A DNA stretch of 64,000 nt from FEN-1297 sp964498065. GTDB taxonomy: Bacteria > Bacteroidota > Ignavibacteria > Ignavibacteriales > Ignavibacteriaceae. The notes under the pieces were generated by a model. That model was not told where the DNA came from, made no database searches, and saw only the letters and a program-made list of their open reading frames with translations. The position numbers and the translations under genes are program-made. Shown here in pieces: positions 1 through 7,550 of the stretch; position 1 is the first letter of the stretch; every line of letters begins with the position of its first letter. The stretch is from the NCBI GenBank assembly GCA_964498065.1, contig CAZCFZ010000001.1, positions 84,004 to 148,003 of the forward strand, read 5' to 3'.

Positions 1-49
1 CAATCTGTTTATCCAAAAAATCCGGCAGAGGAATACTTATTTCTTTCAT
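1..49 (-). CDS. 5' end of an unidentified gene, cut by the window edge
   Basis: Only the first 16 codons are visible, reading MKEISIPLPDFLDKQI and running off the left edge. The start is supported by a good ribosome-binding site (AAAGGGA) about 8 bases upstream of the ATG. It has the same orientation as the permease array and follows it downstream. The residues are too few to assign a family. ATPase, adaptor or regulator genes often sit near such permeases, but nothing here shows which this is. Confidence 0.5.
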   Translation of the reverse strand, partial: MKEISIPLPDFLDKQI

Positions 50-175
50 GTCTGTTCCCTTTCTTTTTATCACCTTCACATTACAATGATTTTATTTCTG
101 CTTAAGTTTCTATATCTTCCACCGGAAACGCAACTAGGTCTATTTAAAATGCAAATACTTCCGTTACATTCAAAC

Positions 176-190
176 GAAACCGGCGGTTTC
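176..190. other. small hairpin downstream of the permease relics
   Basis: GAAACC (176-181) and GGTTTC (185-190) form a perfect 6-bp stem with a GGC loop. It lies just after the last relic stop codon on the minus strand and before the next gene start. There is no long U-run on the minus strand, so it is at best a weak terminator. Its position and GC content resemble the hairpin spacers between the intact permeases. The rest of the gap (50-175) shows nothing else I can support. Confidence 0.3.
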
Positions 191-191
191 T

Positions 192-239
192 TTATTCATA
201 TCTTAAACTCTCAATCCCGATCCATCTCGATCTCGTCAT
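192..239 (-). pseudogene. second permease tail relic (SLRYE end)
   Basis: A 15-codon reading frame ends GIESLRYE followed by TAA. SLRYE-stop is the exact terminal pentapeptide of the intact permeases upstream. It starts 8 bases after the stop of the neighbouring mini-relic. The residues before SLRYE do not match the usual ANPVK, so this is either the last scrap of a further deleted permease copy or a chance match; the location makes a scrap more likely. Confidence 0.3.
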
Positions 240-246
240 TGCAATA

Positions 247-345
247 CTACTCGTATTTTAATGGTTCGACAGGATTTGCTTTTGCTGCTCTTATTTTATA
301 TTCGGATAATGTTATAAAGGCTATTTTAAAATAATTTTTTAGCAT
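247..345 (-). pseudogene. internally deleted permease copy: N-terminus joined to C-terminus
   Basis: This 32-codon frame starts MLKNYFKIA, matching the conserved MLKNYLKIA start of the array permeases, and ends RAAKANPVEPLKYE-TAG, matching their conserved ANPVKSLRYE tail. Everything between (about 750 residues in the siblings) is missing, and the join is in frame. The original ribosome-binding site (AAAGGAAAG) and ATG are still present. The last 23 residues align without a gap to the last 23 of the siblings. It is best read as a ninth copy collapsed by an internal deletion; the peptide has no room for the transporter domains and is unlikely to be functional as such. Confidence 0.75.
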
Positions 346-356
346 AAACTTTCCTT

Positions 357-467
357 TTATTCATATCTAAGTGATTTTACCGGGTTTGCTGTTGCTACTT
401 TTACCGCTCTTAATGAAATAATTATCAAAGATGTAAATACTAGCAAAAATGTAACGATTAAAAAGGG
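357..467 (-). pseudogene. severed C-terminal tail of the adjacent permease
   Basis: Reading straight on in frame past the TAG at 468-470 gives 36 more codons ending VATANPVKSLRYE-TAA, with a hydrophobic run matching the last membrane segment of every sibling. Aligning with the neighbouring permease (RINISLW...), the TAG sits exactly at the conserved Trp, so one TGG-to-TAG change explains the break. With this tail the gene would be 784 residues, the same size as its siblings. Confidence 0.8.
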
Positions 468-2711
468 CTATATGTTTAAATTAAGTCTAAATGCAAAAGC
501 TTGCAGCCATTTGTTCATGCCAAACCAAACAATAGGCCAGGAGAATATACTTGCAAGCAAGACAAGAATAATAAACTCTCTAAATATTATTGTAATAATT
601 GAGCTGACAGATGCACCAAGTATTTTACGTATTCCAATCTCTTTTGTCTTTTTAATTGTGCTGATAGAAGCAAGCCCAAAGAGTCCAAGGAATGCGATAA
701 CAATTGCCAGACCTGAAAAGATACCAAATAAAGAAGCAAGTTTGGTCTCCGATCTATAAAGTAATTCTAAATGCTTATCATAGAATGAATATTCGTAAGG
801 ACTTTGCGGAAAAACTTTCTTCCAAGAATTTTTTATATAATTTAAAGCCGGAGCAACTTTATTTGCTTTAATTCGAATAATAATAAAATTTAATTCATTG
901 GGGTCGATTACTATAAAAAGCGGTTTTATTTTTTCATGAAGATTTTTGTAATTAAAATTTCTTACGATACCTATTACTGTTCCGTCGCCACAGTAACTTT
1001 TCAATTCTTTCCCTATGGGATTTTTCCAGCCGATTTTTTCTACAGCGGATTGATTAAGGATATAAGCTTTCTTGATAACTGTTCCATACTTTGTAGAAAA
1101 GTCCCGTCCTTCAAGCAATTTTATTTTAAAAGTTTTAATAAAGTCAAAGTCTGCAATAATAAAATCCATTGTTTTATCGTAACCGCTATTCTTCCATTCT
1201 ATGGAAGTATAAGCAGTTACATCACCAGGCAGGACAGAAGAAGCTGTAACAGAAGAAATATCAACATTCTTAAGTAATGTATTTTTAAGTACCTGGTAAT
1301 GTTTCCGCGTGTATTCTTCCCTTAACGGAAGAACGACAATATTTTCTTTATCTAGCCCTAATTTTTTATTTTGGATATAATTAAGCTGCCTGGAAATTAT
1401 AACCGAAGATATTATTATTCCTGTCGATATAAGAAATTGAAAAACAAAAAGTACTTTTATTATAAATGAACTGGAAAAATTATTAAATGGAGTTGCTCTA
1501 AATATTTGAGACGGGTTAAAAGAAGCTAGTAAAAATGCCGGATAACTTCCTGCAATTAAGCCGACTGCCAGTAACGATAGAACAATTACACCTATTAAAT
1601 CGAAATTGCTTAAAAAGCCCAATGAGAGTTTTAGATTTAAAATTGAATTGATAGCCGGTAAAAATAATTCGGCTATCACAACTGCAAGCAGCAATGAGAA
1701 TAAGGTAACAAGACTTGATTCCAAGATAAACTGTTTAAACAAATTGATTTTATTAGCACCTAGAACTTTTCTTACTCCAACTTCGTTTATACGATAAGAA
1801 TAGCGAGCCGTAAGAATATTCATGTAATTTATGCATGCCATCAACAGCACTAAAACTGCAATAGCAGAAAATATATAGATATATCTTACATCACCATTTG
1901 GTTCAATCTCCCCGCCGATATCCGAATAAAGATGAATTGAAGAAAGCGGTTGAAGTTTAAAAGTCGGCTTCCACGCAGAATATAAGCCCATTCCATAATA
2001 TTTTTTAAGAAATGGAATTGACTTATTTTCGATCAACTCTGATGATTGCTTATTTTTCAATAACAGATAAGTATATACGAATGTATTTAGTTTGTTTTTA
2101 AAAAAATCATTTCCATAAAAGTCTTGTGCACTTGCCATTGAAATTAAAAAGTCAAAATGGAAATGGGAGTTTGCCGGAACATTTTTCAAAACGCCGGTTA
2201 CTTTAAGATTATATTTATTGTCGTATCTTATTATTTTTCCTATTGCTTCTTTATCTCCAAAATATTTTTGTGCAGTTTGCTGTGTTACAAGAACAGTTAA
2301 CGGCTCTGTTAAAATTGTATTCGGATTTCCTTCAACAATTGGAAAGGTAAATACATTTAATATGGAAGGATCTGCTAAAAACACTCTGCCTTCATAAAAC
2401 TTTTTATTTCCGCTGCTTATTAGTACTTTATTTGATTTATGAATCCTTACAGTATTGATAATATTATTAGGAAATTCATTTTTTAATGCAGATGCTAGCG
2501 GGGCGGGAGTACTAGCATATTTATTGCTAATTACACGATAAATATTTTTGTAATTTTTATTATACTTATCATAACTCAATTGGTTTTGGACATATAGAAA
2601 AATAATCAGACAACTTGCTATTCCAAATGACAATCCTATAATATTTATAATAGAATATGTTTTGTATTTTAATAAACTTCGGACAGCAATTTTCAAATAA
2701 TTTTTCAACAT
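468..2711 (-). CDS. FtsX/MacB-like ABC permease (copy 1), truncated by nonsense codon
   Basis: Inner-membrane permease of the double-FtsX type. The visible frame has 747 residues: a membrane segment at about 20-42, a MacB-like periplasmic core domain (conserved block with KYFGDKEAIGK), a first FtsX segment with the coupling motif NEVGVRKVLGA, a second periplasmic domain, and a second FtsX segment with TKEIGIRKILGA at about 689-700. The final membrane helix and the ANPVKSLRYE tail are cut off by an in-frame TAG. The start MLKNYLKIAVRSL matches all siblings, and AAAGAG precedes the ATG. It lies 12 bases downstream of copy 2. Since the rest of the frame is open, the nonsense mutation looks recent. 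Substrate unknown; a separate ATPase would be required and is not in the window. Confidence 0.85.
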   Translation of the reverse strand: MLKNYLKIAVRSLLKYKTYSIINIIGLSFGIASCLIIFLYVQNQLSYDKYNKNYKNIYRVISNKYASTPAPLASALKNEFPNNIINTVRIHKSNKVLISSGNKKFYEGRVFLADPSILNVFTFPIVEGNPNTILTEPLTVLVTQQTAQKYFGDKEAIGKIIRYDNKYNLKVTGVLKNVPANSHFHFDFLISMASAQDFYGNDFFKNKLNTFVYTYLLLKNKQSSELIENKSIPFLKKYYGMGLYSAWKPTFKLQPLSSIHLYSDIGGEIEPNGDVRYIYIFSAIAVLVLLMACINYMNILTARYSYRINEVGVRKVLGANKINLFKQFILESSLVTLFSLLLAVVIAELFLPAINSILNLKLSLGFLSNFDLIGVIVLSLLAVGLIAGSYPAFLLASFNPSQIFRATPFNNFSSSFIIKVLFVFQFLISTGIIISSVIISRQLNYIQNKKLGLDKENIVVLPLREEYTRKHYQVLKNTLLKNVDISSVTASSVLPGDVTAYTSIEWKNSGYDKTMDFIIADFDFIKTFKIKLLEGRDFSTKYGTVIKKAYILNQSAVEKIGWKNPIGKELKSYCGDGTVIGIVRNFNYKNLHEKIKPLFIVIDPNELNFIIIRIKANKVAPALNYIKNSWKKVFPQSPYEYSFYDKHLELLYRSETKLASLFGIFSGLAIVIAFLGLFGLASISTIKKTKEIGIRKILGASVSSIITIIFREFIILVLLASIFSWPIVWFGMNKWLQAFAFRLNLNI

Positions 2712-2723
2712 AATTTTTCTCTT

Positions 2724-5069
2724 TTATTCATACCTCAAAGATTTTACCGGATTTGCTGTTGCCGCTTTAATTGCCTGAAAACTTACTGTAAATAATGCCG
2801 TTAAAAAGGTAATTCCGCCGGCTAGCACTAAAATCCATAAACTAATATTGATTCTATAAGCGAAATCCTGCAGCCATTTATTTAATACGAAATACGCTAT
2901 AGGCCACGCAAATAAATTTGCCAGTAAAACATATTTGGTAAATTCTTTAGCTAATAAAATGATAATACCGGAAACTTTCGCTCCAAGTACTTTACGGATA
3001 CCGACCTCTTTAGTACGCTGTTCCGCAGTGAATGAAGCAAGTCCAAACATTCCCAGACAAGCAATAAACAAAGCCAGAATACTAAATATATTAATTAATT
3101 TACCCGCTTTTTGATCAGAGTTATACAGTTTATTAATCTGCTCGTTAAGAAAGCTGTACTCAAAAGGAAATTCAGGCGCAATATTATTCCATGTTCCTTC
3201 TAATGAATTAATTGTCTTATTTAGATTTCCCGGTTTAATTCTAACCAACAATTGTTTTATCTCGGCCGGATCAAAATAAATTATTAAAGGTTCTATTTTA
3301 GAATGAAGGGAAGAAAAATTAAAATCTTTCATAATCCCTATTATTTTAAGGCCAAGAATCTTTTTCCCGACTGGCGATTTCATGTCCATAGCTTTAACTG
3401 CAGCTTGATTGATAATACAGCCGTCCGCAGTATCCGTCTTCAGAGAAAAATATCTTCCTTTTGCCATTTTAATCTGCATTGTTTTTGCAAAATCATAATC
3501 GGCAGAAAGTCTGTAAATTAGAAATTTCGAGTTAGTATTACGCCCTTCCCAATCACTTACATCCGTAGAGCTTAATATACCGGCAGGGGGATAAGAAACA
3601 CCCGATATACTGATTACCTGCCGGTCTTTTTGTAATTCATTTTTTATTACACTTATCTTTTGGTTTAAATCCCCTTGAAGCTTAATGCATAGTACATGCT
3701 CTTTATTATATCCTAAATTTTTGTTTTCAAGGAAGTGTAATTGCCGGCTAATAACAACAGTACCTGTAATTAAAATTATAGTTAAAACAAATTGAAAAGT
3801 GACCAGAAGTTTGCGGAAATTTTTATTGCTTAATCCAAAGTTAAACCGTCCCTTCAATACTTTAACCGGTTTAAATGCTGACAAAAAAAGAGCCGGATAA
3901 ATCCCGGAAATAATTCCGGTAAATACCGTTACTCCTAAAATAAGAAAAAGTATCTCCGCATCATTCTGAAATTTAAAAGTCAGTTCGCTACCCGAAATCG
4001 AATTGACTAGAGGCAGCAAATCTAATATTAGTATTATTGAAATTATAAGAGAAACAAAAGAATACGTAATTGATTCGAGAAAGAATTGGAAAATAATTTC
4101 TTTTCTTTTTGCGCCGATTACTTTTCTAATTCCGATTTCTTTTGCTCTTTTGCCAGCACGTGCTGTAGACAAATTCATAAAATTGATACATGCAAGCAGC
4201 AGAATTAAAAAGGCAATAATGGAAAATGTATAAACTTGTGTTATATCTCCGGTACCCCCAATCCCCCATATATTTGATGAATAAAGATGAATGTCCGGAA
4301 CAGGCTGTAACGAAATAGTGATAGGATCATTTTTATCGTTTTGTATGATAGTATTTCTTATTTTTTTCGAAACCTCCCGATAGTCTGCACCTTTTGCAAG
4401 CAATACATAAGTCGTATGAGCAAAACTGTTCCATCCATTTATAGTATAACCAAAATTTTTAATTGCTTTGAACGGAAGCAGGAAATCGATTTTTAGATGT
4501 GAATTAGCCGGAATATTTTTAATAATACCTGTTACAATAAAATCATATTGATTATTTACACGTAATGTTTTTCCAACAGGATTATTATTGCCGAAATATT
4601 TTTCTGCCGTTTTTTCAGTCAGAACAATTGAGGATACGCCCGATAATGCATTACTGCTGTTTCCGCTTACAAATGACAGTGAAAACATTTTTAAAAAAGA
4701 CGGATCGACAAACATTATATTATTTTCATCGAATCTTTTATTCCCATATTGTATAACTAAGTTCTTAACATTTCTTAACCTTGCAGAATTTATTATATCA
4801 GAATATTCACTAACTAAGTACGGAGCGAGCGAAGGCGGATTCATGCTAAAAAGGGTTTCCTCGCCGCTTGCATATTTCTCGGAATCGGTTACCCTATATA
4901 GTCTATCGGCATCCGGATAAAAACGGTCGTAGCTCAATTGATATTGGACCCATAAAAGTATCAATAAAGTACAAGCCATGCCGATAGATAAGCCGAAAAT
5001 ATTTATGAAAGAATATCCTTTATTCTTAAAGAAATTTCTATATGCTATTTTGTAATAATTTGTAATCAT
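2724..5069 (-). CDS. FtsX/MacB-like ABC permease (copy 2)
   Basis: A 781-residue permease. Order of parts: N-terminal membrane helix (about 20-42), MacB-like periplasmic core (KYFGNNNPVGK), three-helix FtsX segment with AKEIGIRKVIGAK, a further helix, second periplasmic domain, then FtsX segment 2 with TKEVGIRKVLGAK, ending IKAATANPVKSLRYE. Families of this shape work as dimers with an ABC ATPase and move lipids, lipoproteins, peptides or drugs mechanically rather than by a channel; which applies here cannot be told. The ribosome-binding site is weak (AGGAAA, about 12 bases from the ATG), so translation may depend on its neighbour 34 bases upstream. The intact Trp in RINISLW near the C-terminus is the position that is a stop in copy 1. 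Confidence 0.9.
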   Translation of the reverse strand: MITNYYKIAYRNFFKNKGYSFINIFGLSIGMACTLLILLWVQYQLSYDRFYPDADRLYRVTDSEKYASGEETLFSMNPPSLAPYLVSEYSDIINSARLRNVKNLVIQYGNKRFDENNIMFVDPSFLKMFSLSFVSGNSSNALSGVSSIVLTEKTAEKYFGNNNPVGKTLRVNNQYDFIVTGIIKNIPANSHLKIDFLLPFKAIKNFGYTINGWNSFAHTTYVLLAKGADYREVSKKIRNTIIQNDKNDPITISLQPVPDIHLYSSNIWGIGGTGDITQVYTFSIIAFLILLLACINFMNLSTARAGKRAKEIGIRKVIGAKRKEIIFQFFLESITYSFVSLIISIILILDLLPLVNSISGSELTFKFQNDAEILFLILGVTVFTGIISGIYPALFLSAFKPVKVLKGRFNFGLSNKNFRKLLVTFQFVLTIILITGTVVISRQLHFLENKNLGYNKEHVLCIKLQGDLNQKISVIKNELQKDRQVISISGVSYPPAGILSSTDVSDWEGRNTNSKFLIYRLSADYDFAKTMQIKMAKGRYFSLKTDTADGCIINQAAVKAMDMKSPVGKKILGLKIIGIMKDFNFSSLHSKIEPLIIYFDPAEIKQLLVRIKPGNLNKTINSLEGTWNNIAPEFPFEYSFLNEQINKLYNSDQKAGKLINIFSILALFIACLGMFGLASFTAEQRTKEVGIRKVLGAKVSGIIILLAKEFTKYVLLANLFAWPIAYFVLNKWLQDFAYRINISLWILVLAGGITFLTALFTVSFQAIKAATANPVKSLRYE

Positions 5070-5103
5070 AATATGTCGGTTTCCTATTTAATAATTTTCT
5101 AGT

Positions 5104-7479
5104 TTATTCATATCTCAAACTCTTAACAGGGTTTGCAGTTGCGGCTTTAATTGCCTGGAAACCAATAGTTATTAAAGCAATTACTAAAGCAATTCCGGCA
5201 GATAAAGCAAACAGCCACCAACTCAATTCAATTTTATATGCGAATGTCTGCAGCCATCTATTCATGAAGTAATATGCTAACGGCCAGGCAATTATATTTG
5301 CTATTAAAATCCATTTAGTAAAATCTTTAATAAATAGAGAAACTATGCTTTTTACCGACGCGCCTAAAACCTTACGCACTCCAATTTCTTTCGTTTTTGC
5401 TTCCGTCATGAATAAAGTCAAACCGTATAAACCAAGACATGCAATTAATATTGCGAAAATTGAGAAATATGATAAAAGTGTTTCTGTCCTCTGTTCGGCA
5501 CGATATTGTGCATCGATATATTGGTCAAGGAAATAAAAATTAAATGGGGCAGATGAAGATACATCTTTCCATATTTTTTCGACAGAAGATACGGAGTTTT
5601 TTAAATTGCCCGGTTTAAGCCGGATACTTAATATACGAAGTCTTGCATTCTGCTTTTCATTAGGCTTAACGATTACTAAAGGATCAATTTTTTTATGAAA
5701 CGAACTGAAATGAAAATCTTTAACGACTCCTATTATCTTCCCGACTCTATTCCCTAGCTTGAATTCTTTACCAATTGGAGAAGTTTTTCCCATTAGTTTT
5801 GCTGCTGTTTCATTTAGAACAAAATTATTGGAATCGCTTGCTGAAAATTCAGGTAAGAAAAATCTGCCTTCCTTTAATGTCAATTTATATGTTGAGGCTA
5901 AATCTTGATCTGCATGTAATCTTGTTATTGCTTGATTTGTTTCTCTTGTCTTGCCTTTCCAAAAAAATGAAGTAGTGCTTGATAAACTGCGGTCATCTAC
6001 CGGTTCGCTTGCACATGAACTGACTACACTTGGGTCATTAGATAGTTCGCTTTTTAAAGCATCAATTTGCGTGTAACTAAAACCGTTTAGAGGTACACAA
6101 AGTATATTTTCTTTATTATAACCAAGCTTTCCGTTTTCAACGAAGCTCAATTGCTTTGTAACCACTAAAGTACAGATTATCAAGCCAATTAAAAGAGAAA
6201 ATTGAAATACTATTAATCCCTTTCTTACACTTAATGACTTGTTACCTTTAAATGTTTCTCCTTTAAAAATTCTTACCGGATTATATGATGAAAGAAACAA
6301 TGCAGGATAATATGCCGAAATTATCCCGGTAAGAATCATTATTAAAAATAAACCTCCTACTAAATTTAAATTGGACCAGTTAAGTGATAAATTTTTTCCG
6401 GTTAAATTATTCATAAAGGGCATAAATAATTCAGCCAGGACGATTGCAATTCCCATAGATATAAACACAAATATGAAAGTTTCCCAGATAAAAGAATTTA
6501 TTAGCTGTAATCTGCCTGCTCCAATTACTTTTTTTATTCCAACTTCTTTGCTGCGTTTGAAAGACATTGCTGTAGAAAGATTAATGTAATTTGCACAAGC
6601 AATAATTAAAATCAGCAAAGCAATAACTATTACAATGTAAACATCTGTTATATCCCCGTGAATAGCTAAATCATGGATTCCGGAAGAAAAAAGATGAATA
6701 TCTTTTAAATCCTGCAGCTTAAAATTCAATGCGCTTTGTTGGCTTTGCGGGAAATAAACTTTAAAAGTATTTGTAATTTTTTGTTCCAAAGATTTTACGG
6801 AAGTATTTGGTTTTAGAACTACATAAGTCCGCGGCCAAAAACTTCCCCATGATAACATGTTGGGAAATCTTTTATTTAAAAGACTCATGGAAACAAATGC
6901 TTGACGTTGGAAATGAGTGTTTTGAGGTAAGTCTTTTATTATTCCTGTTACTCTTAAATTATATTTAGTATTAACTAAATCAAATGTAACAATTTTACCA
7001 ACTGCTTTTTTTTCGCCGAAATATTTTTTTGCAAATGATTCGGTAACTACGAGTGAATTTGGAGTTGATAATGCGGTTTCTCTATTACCTTCAACAAAAG
7101 GGAAATTAAAAATGTTGAAGAACTTATTGTCGGTAAACGCGGCATGTTCATTAAATGTTTTGCCTTTATATTTAAAAAGGAAATCTTCATTAACATATCC
7201 GTAATCCGTTACATCTGTAATTTCAGGAAATTTTTCTTTTAATTCTGGAGCCATTAATTCAGATGTTGAAGTCGAATATGATTTATCAATTCCCTGCAGC
7301 ACTAAATGAATATTATCCGCATTCTTAAAAAACCTATCATAGCTGAATTCATTTTCTACCCAAAGCAAAACTAAAATTATACAAGACATACCTATAGCAA
7401 GACCTGATAGATTTATTAATGTATAGGCTTTGTTTTTGAATAAATTTCTAAAAGTTATTTTCAAAAAGCTTTTAAACAT
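5104..7479 (-). CDS. FtsX/MacB-like ABC permease (copy 3)
   Basis: A 791-residue permease with the same plan: membrane helix after MFKSFLKITFRNL, periplasmic core with KYFGEKKAVGK, FtsX segment 1 with SKEVGIKKVIGAG, second periplasmic domain, FtsX segment 2 with TKEIGVRKVLGAS, and a tail ATANPVKSLRYE. I place the start at the ATG at 7479, not at the in-frame TTG 15 bases upstream, because GGGAG lies 8 bases before this ATG and all siblings begin with ML/MFKxxxK. The lysine in VGIKK departs from the usual VGIRK. A hairpin spacer of 71 bases separates it from copy 4 upstream. Confidence 0.9.
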   Translation of the reverse strand: MFKSFLKITFRNLFKNKAYTLINLSGLAIGMSCIILVLLWVENEFSYDRFFKNADNIHLVLQGIDKSYSTSTSELMAPELKEKFPEITDVTDYGYVNEDFLFKYKGKTFNEHAAFTDNKFFNIFNFPFVEGNRETALSTPNSLVVTESFAKKYFGEKKAVGKIVTFDLVNTKYNLRVTGIIKDLPQNTHFQRQAFVSMSLLNKRFPNMLSWGSFWPRTYVVLKPNTSVKSLEQKITNTFKVYFPQSQQSALNFKLQDLKDIHLFSSGIHDLAIHGDITDVYIVIVIALLILIIACANYINLSTAMSFKRSKEVGIKKVIGAGRLQLINSFIWETFIFVFISMGIAIVLAELFMPFMNNLTGKNLSLNWSNLNLVGGLFLIMILTGIISAYYPALFLSSYNPVRIFKGETFKGNKSLSVRKGLIVFQFSLLIGLIICTLVVTKQLSFVENGKLGYNKENILCVPLNGFSYTQIDALKSELSNDPSVVSSCASEPVDDRSLSSTTSFFWKGKTRETNQAITRLHADQDLASTYKLTLKEGRFFLPEFSASDSNNFVLNETAAKLMGKTSPIGKEFKLGNRVGKIIGVVKDFHFSSFHKKIDPLVIVKPNEKQNARLRILSIRLKPGNLKNSVSSVEKIWKDVSSSAPFNFYFLDQYIDAQYRAEQRTETLLSYFSIFAILIACLGLYGLTLFMTEAKTKEIGVRKVLGASVKSIVSLFIKDFTKWILIANIIAWPLAYYFMNRWLQTFAYKIELSWWLFALSAGIALVIALITIGFQAIKAATANPVKSLRYE

Positions 7480-7494
7480 AATTATATCTCCCAA

Positions 7495-7550
7495 ATATTT
7501 GAACGCCGGAAAGCAAACAGCTCAACCGGCGCTCATGGCTAACGGAATCT
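7495..7550 (-). repeat. intergenic spacer repeat type A, first copy
   Basis: The spacer between copies 4 and 3 contains CGCCGG (7504-7509) and CCGGCG (7526-7531), a perfect 6-bp stem, followed on the plus strand by GCTCATGGCTAACGGAA. Nearly the same arrangement, including the latter stretch, recurs between copies 5 and 4. As it lies in transcribed sequence between coding regions, an RNA hairpin that stabilises or partly terminates the message is possible. There is no U-run typical of a strong terminator. Confidence 0.55.

Noticed and set aside
86..334. 82-codon plus-strand open frame
   Set aside because: It is antisense to the two permease relics, has no ribosome-binding site, and its residues are explained by reverse reading of relic sequence.
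468..470. TAG read as a sense codon (genetic code change)
   Set aside because: Permease copy 7 and the dead ninth copy end naturally with TAG, so a recoded TAG would extend them wrongly.
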